Assembly: GCA_023910605.1 (NCBI GenBank)
Contig: JAAVVV010000001.1
Coordinates: 920,698-984,697 of the forward strand
Length of the DNA stretch: 64,000 nt
Reading direction: 5' to 3'
DNA from: Bosea sp. (in: a-proteobacteria)
GTDB taxonomy: Bacteria > Pseudomonadota > Alphaproteobacteria > Rhizobiales > Beijerinckiaceae
Program-made: the position numbers and the translations under genes
Shown: positions 1 through 8,773 of the stretch, in pieces
Position numbering within the stretch: position 1 is the first letter of the stretch
Layout: every line of letters begins with the position of its first letter
Notes under the pieces: model-generated
Seen by the model: the letters and a program-made list of their open reading frames with translations, nothing else
Told to the model about the DNA's origin: nothing
Databases searched by the model: none

Positions 1-2
1 CG

Positions 3-1820
3 GCCTTCGACTGTGCCAGCATCGCGGTAGATCGGCTTGGGCCGCCGGGTTTCTTTCACGGCATGCAGCTCTATATGGGAATCAGTGCAGCGGCCCTCTG
101 GTCGGTGCTCGGGATCACTCAATCGTCCATGCTGCCGCTCGCGGCGGTCTTCGGTGCGGCATACGGGGCGGGGGGATTTGTGCTGGCGCGGCTGTTCCTG
201 CCCTGGCCGCTGGCTGCCCTGGCAGGAACGATCATCGCGCTGTCACCTGTGGCTCTCACCCAGGTATTCCTTCTGCGCGATTTCTCGAAGGGGCCCTTCT
301 TCCTGTGGGCGCTGGTGCTGCTCGTGCTCACGCTTCGCGCGCGGCCGGGGCCGGCGGCGCTGGCCTGCGGCGTGGGGGCAGGATTGGTCGTGGGGGTCGG
401 CTTCGGGTTCCGCTCCGACCTGGCCCTCCTGCTGCCGCTCGGCGCGCTGGTGATGATCATCGCAGCGCAGGGCAGCGTTCTTGCCCGGTTTCATCCTGTC
501 GCGGGCTTTGCCGCCGCCTTCCTGGTTGCCGCCTCGCCAATACTGGTGCAGGGGCTGGGCTCCGCCGCAGGTTTCCTCGCGATCCAGGGGGCTACGGAGC
601 CATTCCGCGCCTTTGCCATGCTGCGGCCAGCGCCCTATGCACTGGGCCATGCCTATCTGGATGAGTTGACCCTGAGCGGCGTTGCCGCCGCCGAGCGTCC
701 CTCACGTCCAGGCTGGGATGCGAATGAGGGCCAAGCCGGCTATCAGCCCAGCCAGGCGATTACCCTGTCGACCAAGCACCTGCTCGGCTGGGCACCTCTG
801 TTCGCGGCTGACTTCATGGCTCAGGCGCTGAAGTCTACCGCCTGGATCCTCGGTTTTCCGGCCATGACTGCGGCAGGACGCCTGCCTCCCGACCCTGGTG
901 GGCCGGTCAGGCTCGCGGTCCCAGCCGTGCAATGGCAAGATCCCCTCTTTTACGGCCACCTCGCTCAACCTTGGATGCCTGCGCTGGGCGCCGCGGGCGT
1001 GTTCGCCTGGCTGCTCCTGGCCGCATCGCGCAGCGGCCGGGAGGCGGCGGGCCTCGCCTTGCTGCTGGTTACCCTCCTGGCATACCCGGGCATACAGTTT
1101 TCCACACGCCACGCTTTCCATCTGGAATTCATCTGGGTAATAGGCTTGCTCTCCATTCCGCTTGCCCTGTGGCGCTGGCGCATGCTGGCGCCGGTGTTCG
1201 TATCCTTCGCCGCGACCACGGCCTTGGCCCTGGGCGCAGTCGGGGTACTTTACATGGGTCTGGCGCAGGTGCAGCAGCGCCTCCTCACCAAGGCCTTTGC
1301 CGAATTGCTCGCGCATCCACGCGAGCCGATCGCCGCCGTCCGACAGGAGAACCCCGATGGCACGATCCTTTGGCGAGTGCCCGTCCCGCCGGAGGGACAG
1401 GCACTCATCGATGCGCCACCCGACGCCATGACCGTGCGCCTGCCCGAGGTCGGCATCCAGCATGACGTGCGCGCACATGCCAACCGGATGTTGCTTGTCC
1501 TTGAAGGGGCGGATTGTCCGCAACTCCCCGCCTCCGTTGGCCTCGTCTACGCGCATCGGCCCGAGGTCTGGCAGAAGCTTGATTCGCAGATCAGCTTGGC
1601 GCCCGGGGCCACGGCGGTGTTTCCGGCTTTCTACCGGGGCACCCAGCATTTTGAGGGGCTGCAGCTTCCCGCCTCCCACGCTCGATGTGCGGTCGCTCTC
1701 ACCGCTCTGCCCTTGACGGGCCCGCTTCCCTCTGTGCTCACGGCCGTCTTGCCGGTAAACTGGCACAGCTTGCCGCTTCGGAAGGGACTGGGCGGGTTCG
1801 GACTTAGACATGAACCCTGA
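3..1820 (+). CDS. polytopic membrane protein, 5' end outside window
   Basis: The frame is open to the first base of the window and residues encoded before the first ATG (position 63) read like normal protein, so the true start lies upstream. About two thirds of the product is hydrophobic, with roughly ten membrane segments, followed by a soluble C-terminal domain of about 180 residues (from about 1280). Topology and context (an overlapping second membrane protein; rfb genes further right) suggest a GT-C type, lipid-linked-sugar glycosyltransferase or a protein of similar fold acting on surface glycans. I do not recognise a specific family, and no catalytic residue can be named. The last 11 bases overlap the next gene, so the two are very likely cotranscribed. 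Confidence 0.7.
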   Translation, partial: AFDCASIAVDRLGPPGFFHGMQLYMGISAAALWSVLGITQSSMLPLAAVFGAAYGAGGFVLARLFLPWPLAALAGTIIALSPVALTQVFLLRDFSKGPFFLWALVLLVLTLRARPGPAALACGVGAGLVVGVGFGFRSDLALLLPLGALVMIIAAQGSVLARFHPVAGFAAAFLVAASPILVQGLGSAAGFLAIQGATEPFRAFAMLRPAPYALGHAYLDELTLSGVAAAERPSRPGWDANEGQAGYQPSQAITLSTKHLLGWAPLFAADFMAQALKSTAWILGFPAMTAAGRLPPDPGGPVRLAVPAVQWQDPLFYGHLAQPWMPALGAAGVFAWLLLAASRSGREAAGLALLLVTLLAYPGIQFSTRHAFHLEFIWVIGLLSIPLALWRWRMLAPVFVSFAATTALALGAVGVLYMGLAQVQQRLLTKAFAELLAHPREPIAAVRQENPDGTILWRVPVPPEGQALIDAPPDAMTVRLPEVGIQHDVRAHANRMLLVLEGADCPQLPASVGLVYAHRPEVWQKLDSQISLAPGATAVFPAFYRGTQHFEGLQLPASHARCAVALTALPLTGPLPSVLTAVLPVNWHSLPLRKGLGGFGLRHEP

Positions 1821-3873
1821 CGCCACGACGCGCGATTGGCTTTGGGGGGGCGCCTCGATCACGGTGTCGCTGCTCCTCCTCTGGGTGACCCTTCTGCTGG
1901 CGCATCCCGTCGCCTGGCAGGGGGCGCTGCTGCTGTCCTACGTGCTGGCCTTCAACGCATTACCCGGTGCTGCCGCCCTGGCTTGGTGGGATCCACGCGG
2001 TGCCCGCAGGAGCGGGTGGCTTGCGCTGATGGTGTTGCCGGTCGGGCTTGCTGTGAACCTGTTGGCGGTCCTGCCGGCCTGGCTCCTTGGTAATGCGGCC
2101 CCCCTTTTGGCGCTGCCGGTGCTTGCCACGGCCTCGTTGGTGTTGGCTTACCGGCGCGGCTGGCGCCCTGCCGGCCCGCCCCACTTCGCCTGGTGGCCTC
2201 TGACGACGGTTTTCCTTTGCCTCTCCAGCTTCATGGGCATGGCCAATGTGCTGGCGGGCGATACGGACTGGGCCTTCTCGTTCCACTCCGCCTTCCAGGG
2301 CAACATCGTCCGCGGCCTTGAGGGCGGGTGGCCGCCGCGCAACCTCCTGCTGCCGGGCGTGGACTGGTCCTACAATTATGGTGCGCATCTCTGGGTGCTG
2401 GGAGTGGCACGCATCACCGGCCTGCCGCTGGATGCGTTGGTGGCGCGCCACGCACCGTTGGTCTTCGCCTTCGCGGCCGCAGGGGCGATGCTGGCCGTTG
2501 GGCAGAGACTGCTTGGCCTGTATTGGTGGGCAGCGGCGCTGTCGCTCCTTGGGGTTTTCTGGATCGTCGGCATTCCGCCGATCGCGGGGCAGGTCTTTGC
2601 CACCTTCATGCCCTTCAGCGGGGTCCTCCTGCTTTCGCCTTTCCTCGCCGTGGCGCTCTTCCTCGTGACGTTGTGGGTGCTGACCCACGAACAAGAGGCG
2701 AGTCCGCTGGGCCGGGCGATCGTGCTTGTGCTGCTCATGCTCCTGCTCACCGGTGCCCGCGCTGTGGCGCCGCCCGTACTTCTTTGCGCGCTGGGCTTGC
2801 ATCTGCTGGTCGCCGCCTGGGGCACGCGCCGCATCCCATGGCACCTGCTTGTCGACCTAGCGGCTTGCATCGTCGGCTTAGCGCTTGGCTGGGTGCTGTT
2901 CTTCAACCCTGGCGGTGGGCTGAACGGCCTTGGCTTCGTCCATTTCAACGGGCACCCGTTCAAGTATCTCACTGCCCCAACGCAATACCTGCTTACCGTT
3001 CCGCACATGCTGATGGCGGCGGGCCTGCCGCCCTTGCCGAGTGGCGCCGTGGCGTTCGTGGCCATCGCGCTGTTCCAGACTTCCTTCTTGCTTCCCGCAC
3101 TCTGGGCCGGGCTGGAGAGCTTGACGCGGAGCAAGCCAGCGTTGTTTCTGGTGGGTGCTGCGATCGCGGGCATTTTCGCCGTCTTCCTATTCGAGGCGCC
3201 CGGCTACAGTCATTTTTCCTTTCTCAACTTCGCCAATGTTTCGCTGTGCATGCTGGGTGCGTTGGGCTTCCAGCGTCTGATCACGCGGGTGACGGGCGGG
3301 TGGCGGGCCATTCCACTGGCGCTCGTGGGGGGGCTTCTGCTGGTACATTTGGCGCAGTTGCGCGGCCCCGGAGCGCAGTGGCTGGTGTCGGAGGCCCCGC
3401 GCCGCTTAGCCGCCGCGCTCGCGGGGGGCACCGAAGCCCTTCATACCTCCGTCGCATCCTGCCTGGACCCGGCCGACGCCGCGCTGATGCATCCTGTGCA
3501 GATGAGCCAGGACGCCACCGTTATCTTCGTCCCACGCCTCGCGACGGGCACCTTTTACTGCCGCACGTTCTGGGCGCTCGTATATGCGCCGGCCCAGGGC
3601 ATGAGCAACTACGCCCTGACGTTTGTGCCCGGCCGGGCCTCTAGCGGACTCTCACGTGTGCTTATGGAGCGTTCTGCAGAGATGAATGCGGCCATGGACG
3701 CAGCGGCCCGGAAGGGCGATCTCGCGATGTCGCACATGCTCGCGCTCGCCATGTCCCTTCCTCCAGGCGGAAACATCTTCATCATGGCTGACCGCACCCT
3801 CCTGCCTGACCTGCCGGAACGTGTGGAGGCTGTTGGAACAGGCGCGCACTTCCTGCTCTGGCGCGTGCGCTGA
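1810..3873 (+). CDS. large membrane protein, GT-C glycosyltransferase-like
   Basis: A 687-residue protein with about 12 predicted membrane segments. After the fourth segment an extracytoplasmic loop near residues 150-195 contains FSFHSAFQGN, GGWPP and WSYNYGAH. Such a loop (acidic/His residues, then G-x-PP and Y-x-YG) is typical of membrane mannosyl/glucosyltransferase-like proteins of the GT-C/DUF2298/DUF6541 type. The C-terminal 150 residues are soluble. Translation is probably coupled to the preceding gene through the 11-base overlap. The substrate is unknown; a role in O-antigen or exopolysaccharide assembly is inference. There are no more genes of this operon before the insertion sequences at 4014, so the operon may have been cut by them. 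Confidence 0.7.
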   Translation: MNPDATTRDWLWGGASITVSLLLLWVTLLLAHPVAWQGALLLSYVLAFNALPGAAALAWWDPRGARRSGWLALMVLPVGLAVNLLAVLPAWLLGNAAPLLALPVLATASLVLAYRRGWRPAGPPHFAWWPLTTVFLCLSSFMGMANVLAGDTDWAFSFHSAFQGNIVRGLEGGWPPRNLLLPGVDWSYNYGAHLWVLGVARITGLPLDALVARHAPLVFAFAAAGAMLAVGQRLLGLYWWAAALSLLGVFWIVGIPPIAGQVFATFMPFSGVLLLSPFLAVALFLVTLWVLTHEQEASPLGRAIVLVLLMLLLTGARAVAPPVLLCALGLHLLVAAWGTRRIPWHLLVDLAACIVGLALGWVLFFNPGGGLNGLGFVHFNGHPFKYLTAPTQYLLTVPHMLMAAGLPPLPSGAVAFVAIALFQTSFLLPALWAGLESLTRSKPALFLVGAAIAGIFAVFLFEAPGYSHFSFLNFANVSLCMLGALGFQRLITRVTGGWRAIPLALVGGLLLVHLAQLRGPGAQWLVSEAPRRLAAALAGGTEALHTSVASCLDPADAALMHPVQMSQDATVIFVPRLATGTFYCRTFWALVYAPAQGMSNYALTFVPGRASSGLSRVLMERSAEMNAAMDAAARKGDLAMSHMLALAMSLPPGGNIFIMADRTLLPDLPERVEAVGTGAHFLLWRVR

Positions 3874-4015
3874 GCGTCCAAGCTTGAAGCAGGCTATGCT
3901 TCGGACTCATTGATTCGCTGGCTGTGACGCAGCCGGGCGTGCTTCAGGCTAAGGCCACCAATGCTCGTGCGCGAGCCGTGATCAGCCCCCGCTGAGTGGT
4001 CCGGTTGGAATGTTA

Positions 4016-5176
4016 TACCAAAGGCCCTTTGACCTGACTCACCGAGGGTTCCCAAACTGACTGCGGCGTGATTCAAAGTGCGTGGAGGACCCACGCCATG
4101 CCGAAGGTTGTCGAGATCAAGCCGAGCCATACTCCCGCCGAGCTGCGCCGCCTGGCGGCATCGGGCAAGGATGCGAACCAAAGTCGACGATTGCTGTCCA
4201 TCGCTGCGGCGCTGGACGGGATGAGCCGGGCGGAGGCCGCCAAGATCGGCGGCATGGACCGCCAGACGCTACGGGACTGGGCGCATCGGTTTAATGAGCA
4301 AGGCCCTGCCGGGTTGAAGGACAACCGTCGCCGGGGGAACCCAAGACGTCTGTCGCAGGCGCAACTGGTGGAGCTGTCCGAGATCGTCGAGACCGGCCCC
4401 AACCGCGCTGTAGACGGCGTGGTGCGCTGGCGGCGGATCGACCTGCAACGTGTCATCGCGGACAAGTTCAAGATCGCGTATCACCAGCGCAGCATCGGCA
4501 AGCTGCTGAAGCACCTGGGCTTCTCGCACATCAGCGCCCGGCCACGGCATCCCGGGCAAGATGGCGAGGTCATCGCGGCTTTTAAAAAAACTGGCCCAAC
4601 ACGCTCGCGGCGCACATCAAGGGCGTGACGCGCAAGACGAAGATCGAGATCTGGTTTCAGGATGAGGCCCGCATCGGCCAGAAGAACGGGCTCGTCCGGC
4701 AATGGGCGAGGCGCGGCACAAGACCTACCCAGCCTGCCGACCAACGCTATGAGAACGCCTATCTCTTCGGTGCCATCTGCCCCGAAAGAGGCGTGGGCGC
4801 GGCCCTCGCTTTGCCCCATGCTGACACCGACATGATGCAACTGCATATCGACGAGATATCCCTGCACGTCGCCAAAGGCGCTCATGCCGTGCTGCTGCTG
4901 GATCGAGCCGGATGGCACATCACCGGCGACCTGAACTGGCCGAAGAACATCACGCCGATCCTGCTGCCCTCGCGCGCGCCGGAACTGAACCCCGTGGAGA
5001 ATATCTGGCAGTATCTGCGTGCCAACTACCTCTCGAACCGCGTCTTCGAGACATACGCCGACATCATCAATGCAGCCTGCGAGGCCTGGAACAGGCTCAC
5101 CGAAAGGCCCGACGTCATCACATCAATCGGGATGCGCCACTGGGCGCAAACAGGTCAGTTGTAAGGGCCGTTAGTA
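4016..5176 (+). mobile_element. IS630-family insertion sequence (copy A)
   Basis: The transposase is flanked by imperfect inverted repeats: TACCAAAGGCCCTT at 4016-4029 and its counterpart, which reads TACTAACGGCCCTT on the opposite strand, at 5163-5176 (12 of 14 identical). A TA dinucleotide, the usual IS630 target, precedes the left end at 4014-4015; the right flank is TTA. The neighbouring IS630 copy B starts at 5178, directly against this element. Confidence 0.8.
4098..5164 (+). CDS. IS630 transposase, two frames joined by -1 shift
   Basis: The first frame (4098-4628) encodes a helix-turn-helix N-terminus with a winged-helix segment. The second frame (to 5164) encodes a DDE catalytic domain with FQDEARIG (first Asp), LLDRAGWH (second Asp) and PELNPVENIWQY (Glu). 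At 4581-4590 the sequence is TTT followed by seven A; a -1 slip there gives the continuous family reading FKKNWPNTLAAHIKG, whereas the zero frame stops 40 bases later. The start at 4098 is preferred because GGAGG lies 8 bases upstream and the protein then begins MPKVVEIK. With the shift the product is about 355 residues, normal for the family. Programmed frameshifting at A-runs is known for some IS630 members; here it is inferred. Confidence 0.8.
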
Positions 5177-5192
5177 TTAGAGCGGAATCCGA

Positions 5193-6139
5193 TCACGCTG
5201 CATCATATCCTGCGGCGCTGAAGTAGTTGGCGCATTCGGCGGGCGGGACCATGTCGATGAAGCGGCCGATGGCGTCCCAGAGGCCGCTGACGGTTCGCTC
5301 GGCCGCCTTCCTGAGCATTGCCTTGAGCTTAGCGAAGGCGTTCTCGATGGGGTTGAAGTCGGGGCTGTAGGGCGGGAGGTAGCGCAGTTCAGCGCCTGCC
5401 GCCTCGATCATCTCGCGCACGCGCGGCCCCTTGTGGCTGGACAGGTTGTCCATGATGACGATGTCGCCGGGACGCAGCTCCGGAACCAGCACCTTGGCGA
5501 CATAGGTCTCGAAGGCGTCGCGGTTGATCGGCCCGTCGAGTACGAACGGCGCGATGAAGCCACGCAGGGTCAGCGCGCCGACGAAGGTCGTCGTCTTCCA
5601 GTGGCCATGCGGAACGCCCACCCGAAGCCTTGTCCCGCGCCGGCAGCGACCATGGCGGCGCGCCATGTTGGTCGAGGCCCATGTCTCGTCGATGAAGACC
5701 AGCCGGTCGGGATCGAGGTCGAGTTGATCCTCGAACCATCGTTCGCGCCGGGTCAGGACGTTGGGACGATCCTGCTCGGTCGCGTGCGCGGTCTTTTTTT
5801 GCGCGTGACGGCATGTCGGGCGAAGAAGCGCTGGATCGTGCCGAAGCCGAAGGCGAGGCCCTGCTTCGCCAGGCTGGCGCGGACCTCCTCGATCGTGGCA
5901 TCCTTCTCCGGACCGAGCGCAGCCATCACCGCGTCATGATGGGCCTCGATCCGAGCCGAGCGCCGGTCACCGCCAAGCGCCTTGGGACGTGGATCGCCCT
6001 GATCTCGCTCGCGGCTGCGCCAGCGGCTGACGCTGGCCGCGCTGACTCCGAAACGCTCCGCAGCCTCGCGATGCGTCGCGCCGGCCGCGACCGCCCCCAG
6101 AACGCGAACCCGAAGATCGATCGACAGCGCTCTCGACAT
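5193..6139 (-). CDS. IS630 transposase, two frames joined by -1 shift
   Basis: The first frame starts at 6139 and holds an N-terminal helix-turn-helix (GATHREAAERFGVSAASVSRW) and linker. The second frame holds the DDE domain: FIDETWAS (first Asp), IVIMDNLSSHKG (second Asp) and PDFNPIENAFAKL (Glu), ending at 5193 inside the left inverted repeat. The frames meet at a run of seven A on the coding strand (T-run at 5794-5800). A -1 shift there gives a continuous product of about 315 residues reading through QDRPNVLTRRERWF, typical for the family. All catalytic residues are present, so the element may still be functional although its upstream end has been separated from the gene by another insertion. 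Confidence 0.8.
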
Positions 6140-6210
6140 GCCTGCCGGCCTCCATCCGGCAGACAGTCTGAATCACCTCATGCCTGATTTGGGAATCTGG
6201 AGGGTTCTGT

Positions 6211-6257
6211 GAGGTCGCGCGGCTGAGATCGTCGTGCGGGCCGCGATGCGCGACCTC
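6211..6257. repeat. hairpin at left end of IS91-like element
   Basis: GAGGTCGCGC (6211-6220) and GCGCGACCTC (6248-6257) form a perfect 10-bp stem with a 27-base loop. Terminal hairpins are usual at the ends of IS91-type elements, where the HUH transposase nicks. The same hairpin occurs in copy 2 at 19135-19181. Confidence 0.6.
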
Positions 6258-6266
6258 ATTGAAGCC

Positions 6267-6294
6267 GGATTGAACGAACCCGCTGGCGCGGGAG
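6267..6294 (+). repeat. internal left inverted repeat of IS91-like element
   Basis: A 28-bp sequence starting GGATTGAACGAACCCGCTG recurs on the opposite strand at 8714-8741, the right end of the element, with one mismatch. Classical IS91 elements lack such repeats. They could be binding or crossover sites of the element's own tyrosine recombinase; that role is inference. Confidence 0.6.
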
Positions 6295-6555
6295 CCTATG
6301 GGGATAGTTGCTGGCGAGTGCGGCAACAGATCTTGCTGTTGGCACGGGGTCTGGCCCTGATCCGCCCTGTTCGCTGATTGCCGCCAGCTATTCTGCAGCA
6401 TGCAATGAGCCGGAGCGAGCGCTTCTGTACCATGTTGGCGATGCCAAGGGTTGATCTGGTTGTCGTTCGATGCTGCAGGGCGCAAGGGGTCGTACTCCGC
6501 AACGTATCAGCGAGCGGATTGATGATGCCGGATGGTCGAAGGCTGCGAACTGTCG

Positions 6556-7753
6556 TCATGAGGTGTCTGGGCAGGGCTGGCAGCGTGGCAGGAGCCGGGT
6601 GATGCGCATAGTTCCCCCGCAGCACGGACAGATCACTGGATCGAGGGCCTTCTGCTTTGGCTCTGGAGCGTGCTTGACCGCAGCGTCATGTTCAGTGGTG
6701 CGCGGATGACCGATCCCGCAAGCTTCGGCGGCAGCAATAGTCTGACGGATGGCAGCCAGCTTGATGCGGCGGCAACCGTTGGCGAGGAAGCCGAAGTGGC
6801 GGATACGGTGGAAGCCGTCTGGCAGGGCGTGCAGCAGGAAGCGGCGAATGAACTCGCCTGCATCGAGCTTCATGACGCGGACAGCACTGCCATGGCGATA
6901 GTCCCGCCAGCGGAAAGAGACACTGCTTGTCGTCCATGGCGACGAGGCGGCTGTTGGCGATGGCGACACGGTGGGTGTAGCGACCGAGGTAGGCCAAGAC
7001 ATGCTGCGGCGAACCAAAGGGCGGTTTGGCATAGACAACCCAGTCGGTGCGTCGCTGCGCGGCGAGCCAGGAAGTGAAGACTTCGACATCGTTGAGGACG
7101 GCAAGCTCGCCAAAGAAGCCAAGTTGACCCGTGGTTCTGGCCTCCTGGAGCCTCTCGACGAAGCGACGGCGGAACAATTGCGAGAGGACATGGATGGGCA
7201 GGAGAAAGTTCGGCCTGCAGGCGACCCACCGACCATCGTGGGCCAGTGCACCGCCCGGAACCAGACAATGCACATGAGGATGATGTGTGAGCGCTTGCCC
7301 CCAGGTGTGGAGAATGGCGACGGCACCAACCTCGCCACCCAGATGGCGCGGATCACGGCCGGCGGTCCTCAGCGCGTAGGCCGCCGCCTCGAACAGGATG
7401 GCGTAGACAATGGCCTTGTTCTGGAAGGCCAGCGCGCCGATCGGGGCAGGCACTGTGAAGACGACATGGAAGTAGGACGTGGGCAGCAGATCCTTTTCCC
7501 GCTCCGCCAGCCATGCCTCCCGCGCCGCGCCCTGGCACTTCGGGCAATGGCGGTTGCGGCAAGAGTTGTAGGCGATGCGGCTGTGCGTGCAGCCGTCGCA
7601 AGCTTCCACATGCCCGCCCAGAGCTGCCGTGCGGCACAGCGCGATGGCGCTCATGACGCGCGTCTCGACCCGGCCAAGCGGCACGGGCCGTTCCCGGCGA
7701 TAAGCAGGACCGTGGCGGCGGAAGACATCCGCCACCTCCAGAGCGCTGTGCAT
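6556..7753 (-). pseudogene. IS91-family transposase, frameshifted
   Basis: The N-terminal part has the zinc-binding cluster of IS91-type transposases (ACDGCTHSRIAYNSCRNRHC, then CPKC) and the HUH-type segment HTWGQALTHHPHVHCLVPGG near residues 140-160. The family reading continues to NSRLVAMDDKQ and then needs the next frame (VSFRWRDYRHG and on to the C-terminal CPCC segment). One extra base near 6922 causes the break. Without the break the protein would be about 398 residues, normal for the family. The start codon is 9 bases after the recombinase stop, so the genes form one transcription unit. The identical frameshift occurs in copy 2, so it predates the duplication. Either the enzyme is dead and was supplied in trans, or the shift is programmed. 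Confidence 0.75.
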
Positions 7754-7762
7754 CTCCGTTAC

Positions 7763-8635
7763 TCAGACGGGAGGCGTCACGGTGAGGTCGAGCCGATCGA
7801 GCGGGCTTCGCGTCCTGGCGATTGTCGTGGTCGCCACATGGGTGTAGCGCGCCGTCGTCGACAGATTGGCGTGGCCCAACAGCACCTGGATAATGCGGAT
7901 ATCGGTCCCGCTCTCCAGAAGATGGGTGGCGAAGCTATGGCGCAGCGTATGCACGCTGACCTTCTTCGTCAGGCCTGCCGCCTTTGCAGCCGAGCGGCAG
8001 GCCGCGTGCAGAACCTGCACATCCATCGGCTTGTCCGGGCCGCGACCGGGGAAAAGCCAATCGCCTGGGCGTGCCAGCCGCCAGTAGCTGCGCAGGATCG
8101 CCAGAAGCGCGGCAGAGAGCATGACAGTGCGGTCCTTCGCGCCCTTGCCGTGCCGGACCTGCAGCACCATCCGGGCGCTGTCGATGTCGGTAACCTTCAG
8201 GCTCACCGCCTCCGAGGCCCGAAGGCCCGCTGCATAAGCCGTCGTCAGCGCGACGCGCGTCTTCAGGGAGGGTACTGCCTCCAGGAAGCTCACGACCTCG
8301 TCCGCCCCCAGGATCGCAGGCAGCTTGCGCGGTGTGCGGGCGTAGACGATGCGCTCGGGAATCTCGGCGCGGTCCAGTGTGACGCCGTAGAAAAAACGCA
8401 GGGCGCAGACCGTCTGGTTCAACGCGGGCCAGGAGATCCCCTGGCTGACCAGATGCACCTGGAACGAACGCACGTCCTCCAGACCAAGCCAGTCTGGCGA
8501 ACACCCAAAATGGCGGCTGAACTTCGTCACCGCATGCAGATAGGATCGCTGTGTGGCTGGAGACAGATTGCGCAGTGTCATGTCGTCGATCATGCGTCGG
8601 CGCAGGGCGCTCATCGCAGGCTTGGCTTCGGTCAT
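7763..8635 (-). CDS. tyrosine recombinase of IS91-like element
   Basis: A 290-residue phage-integrase-family protein. It has an N-terminal SAM-like core-binding domain (about residues 10-95, LRNLSPATQRSYLHAVTKF) and a C-terminal catalytic domain with AAGLRASEAVSL (Arg), GKGAKDR (Lys), HTLRHSFATHLL (His/Arg) and LLGHANLSTTARYTHV (His and nucleophile Tyr). All catalytic residues are present. It precedes the IS91-type transposase by 9 bases in the same orientation. Some IS91-family elements carry such an accessory integrase; its exact role in their movement is not settled. It may act on the 28-bp inverted repeats of this element. Confidence 0.88.
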   Translation of the reverse strand: MTEAKPAMSALRRRMIDDMTLRNLSPATQRSYLHAVTKFSRHFGCSPDWLGLEDVRSFQVHLVSQGISWPALNQTVCALRFFYGVTLDRAEIPERIVYARTPRKLPAILGADEVVSFLEAVPSLKTRVALTTAYAAGLRASEAVSLKVTDIDSARMVLQVRHGKGAKDRTVMLSAALLAILRSYWRLARPGDWLFPGRGPDKPMDVQVLHAACRSAAKAAGLTKKVSVHTLRHSFATHLLESGTDIRIIQVLLGHANLSTTARYTHVATTTIARTRSPLDRLDLTVTPPV

Positions 8636-8713
8636 CGGGAACTCCTGGTGGGATGAGTGGCTTCAACACCCAAACCTTCCCATCAGGAGCTGCCCGTCAC
8701 AAACCGCGCACCC

Positions 8714-8741
8714 CTCCCGCGACAGCGGGTTCGTTCAATCC
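8714..8741 (-). repeat. terminal right inverted repeat of IS91-like element
   Basis: Partner of the repeat at 6267-6294 (27 of 28 identical in inverted orientation). It ends exactly where the identity between the two copies of the element ends, so it is terminal on this side, while its partner lies 59 bp inside the other end. Confidence 0.6.
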
Positions 8742-8773
8742 CTCTCGACTCATTCAGATCGGATTCCGCTCTA

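Larger units (their letters stand above)
6208..8742 (-). mobile_element. IS91-like element with tyrosine recombinase, copy 1
   Basis: Positions 6206-8741 are identical, as far as compared by eye, to 19130-21665 (constant offset 12924), which defines a mobile unit of about 2.53 kb. It encodes a tyrosine recombinase and an IS91-type (HUH) transposase in tandem on the minus strand. The right end carries a 28-bp sequence (8714-8741) that recurs inverted with one mismatch at 6267-6294. The left end carries a hairpin (6211-6257). This copy sits inside IS630 copy B; unlike copy 2 it shows no obvious target duplication. Confidence 0.8.
5178..8773 (-). mobile_element. IS630-family insertion sequence (copy B), interrupted
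   Basis: Perfect 17-bp terminal inverted repeats, TAGAGCGGAATCCGATC, lie at 5178-5194 and, inverted, at 8757-8773. They include the TA target duplication at both ends. The element holds one IS630 transposase on the minus strand. About 30 bases from its right end it is split by the IS91-like element at about 6208-8742. It sits inside an IS21 istA gene, whose sequence resumes at 8774. Confidence 0.85.

Noticed and set aside
3874-4013. Search for a terminator or gene between the membrane protein and the first IS
   Set aside because: 140 bases without a convincing hairpin with T-run or an open frame of normal composition.
6971-8656. Long plus-strand frame of 561 codons (also at 19895-21580)
   Set aside because: It lies antisense to the tyrosine recombinase and IS91-type transposase, is rich in Arg/His/Gln/Gly, and has no family features. 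It is a shadow of GC-rich coding sequence on the other strand.
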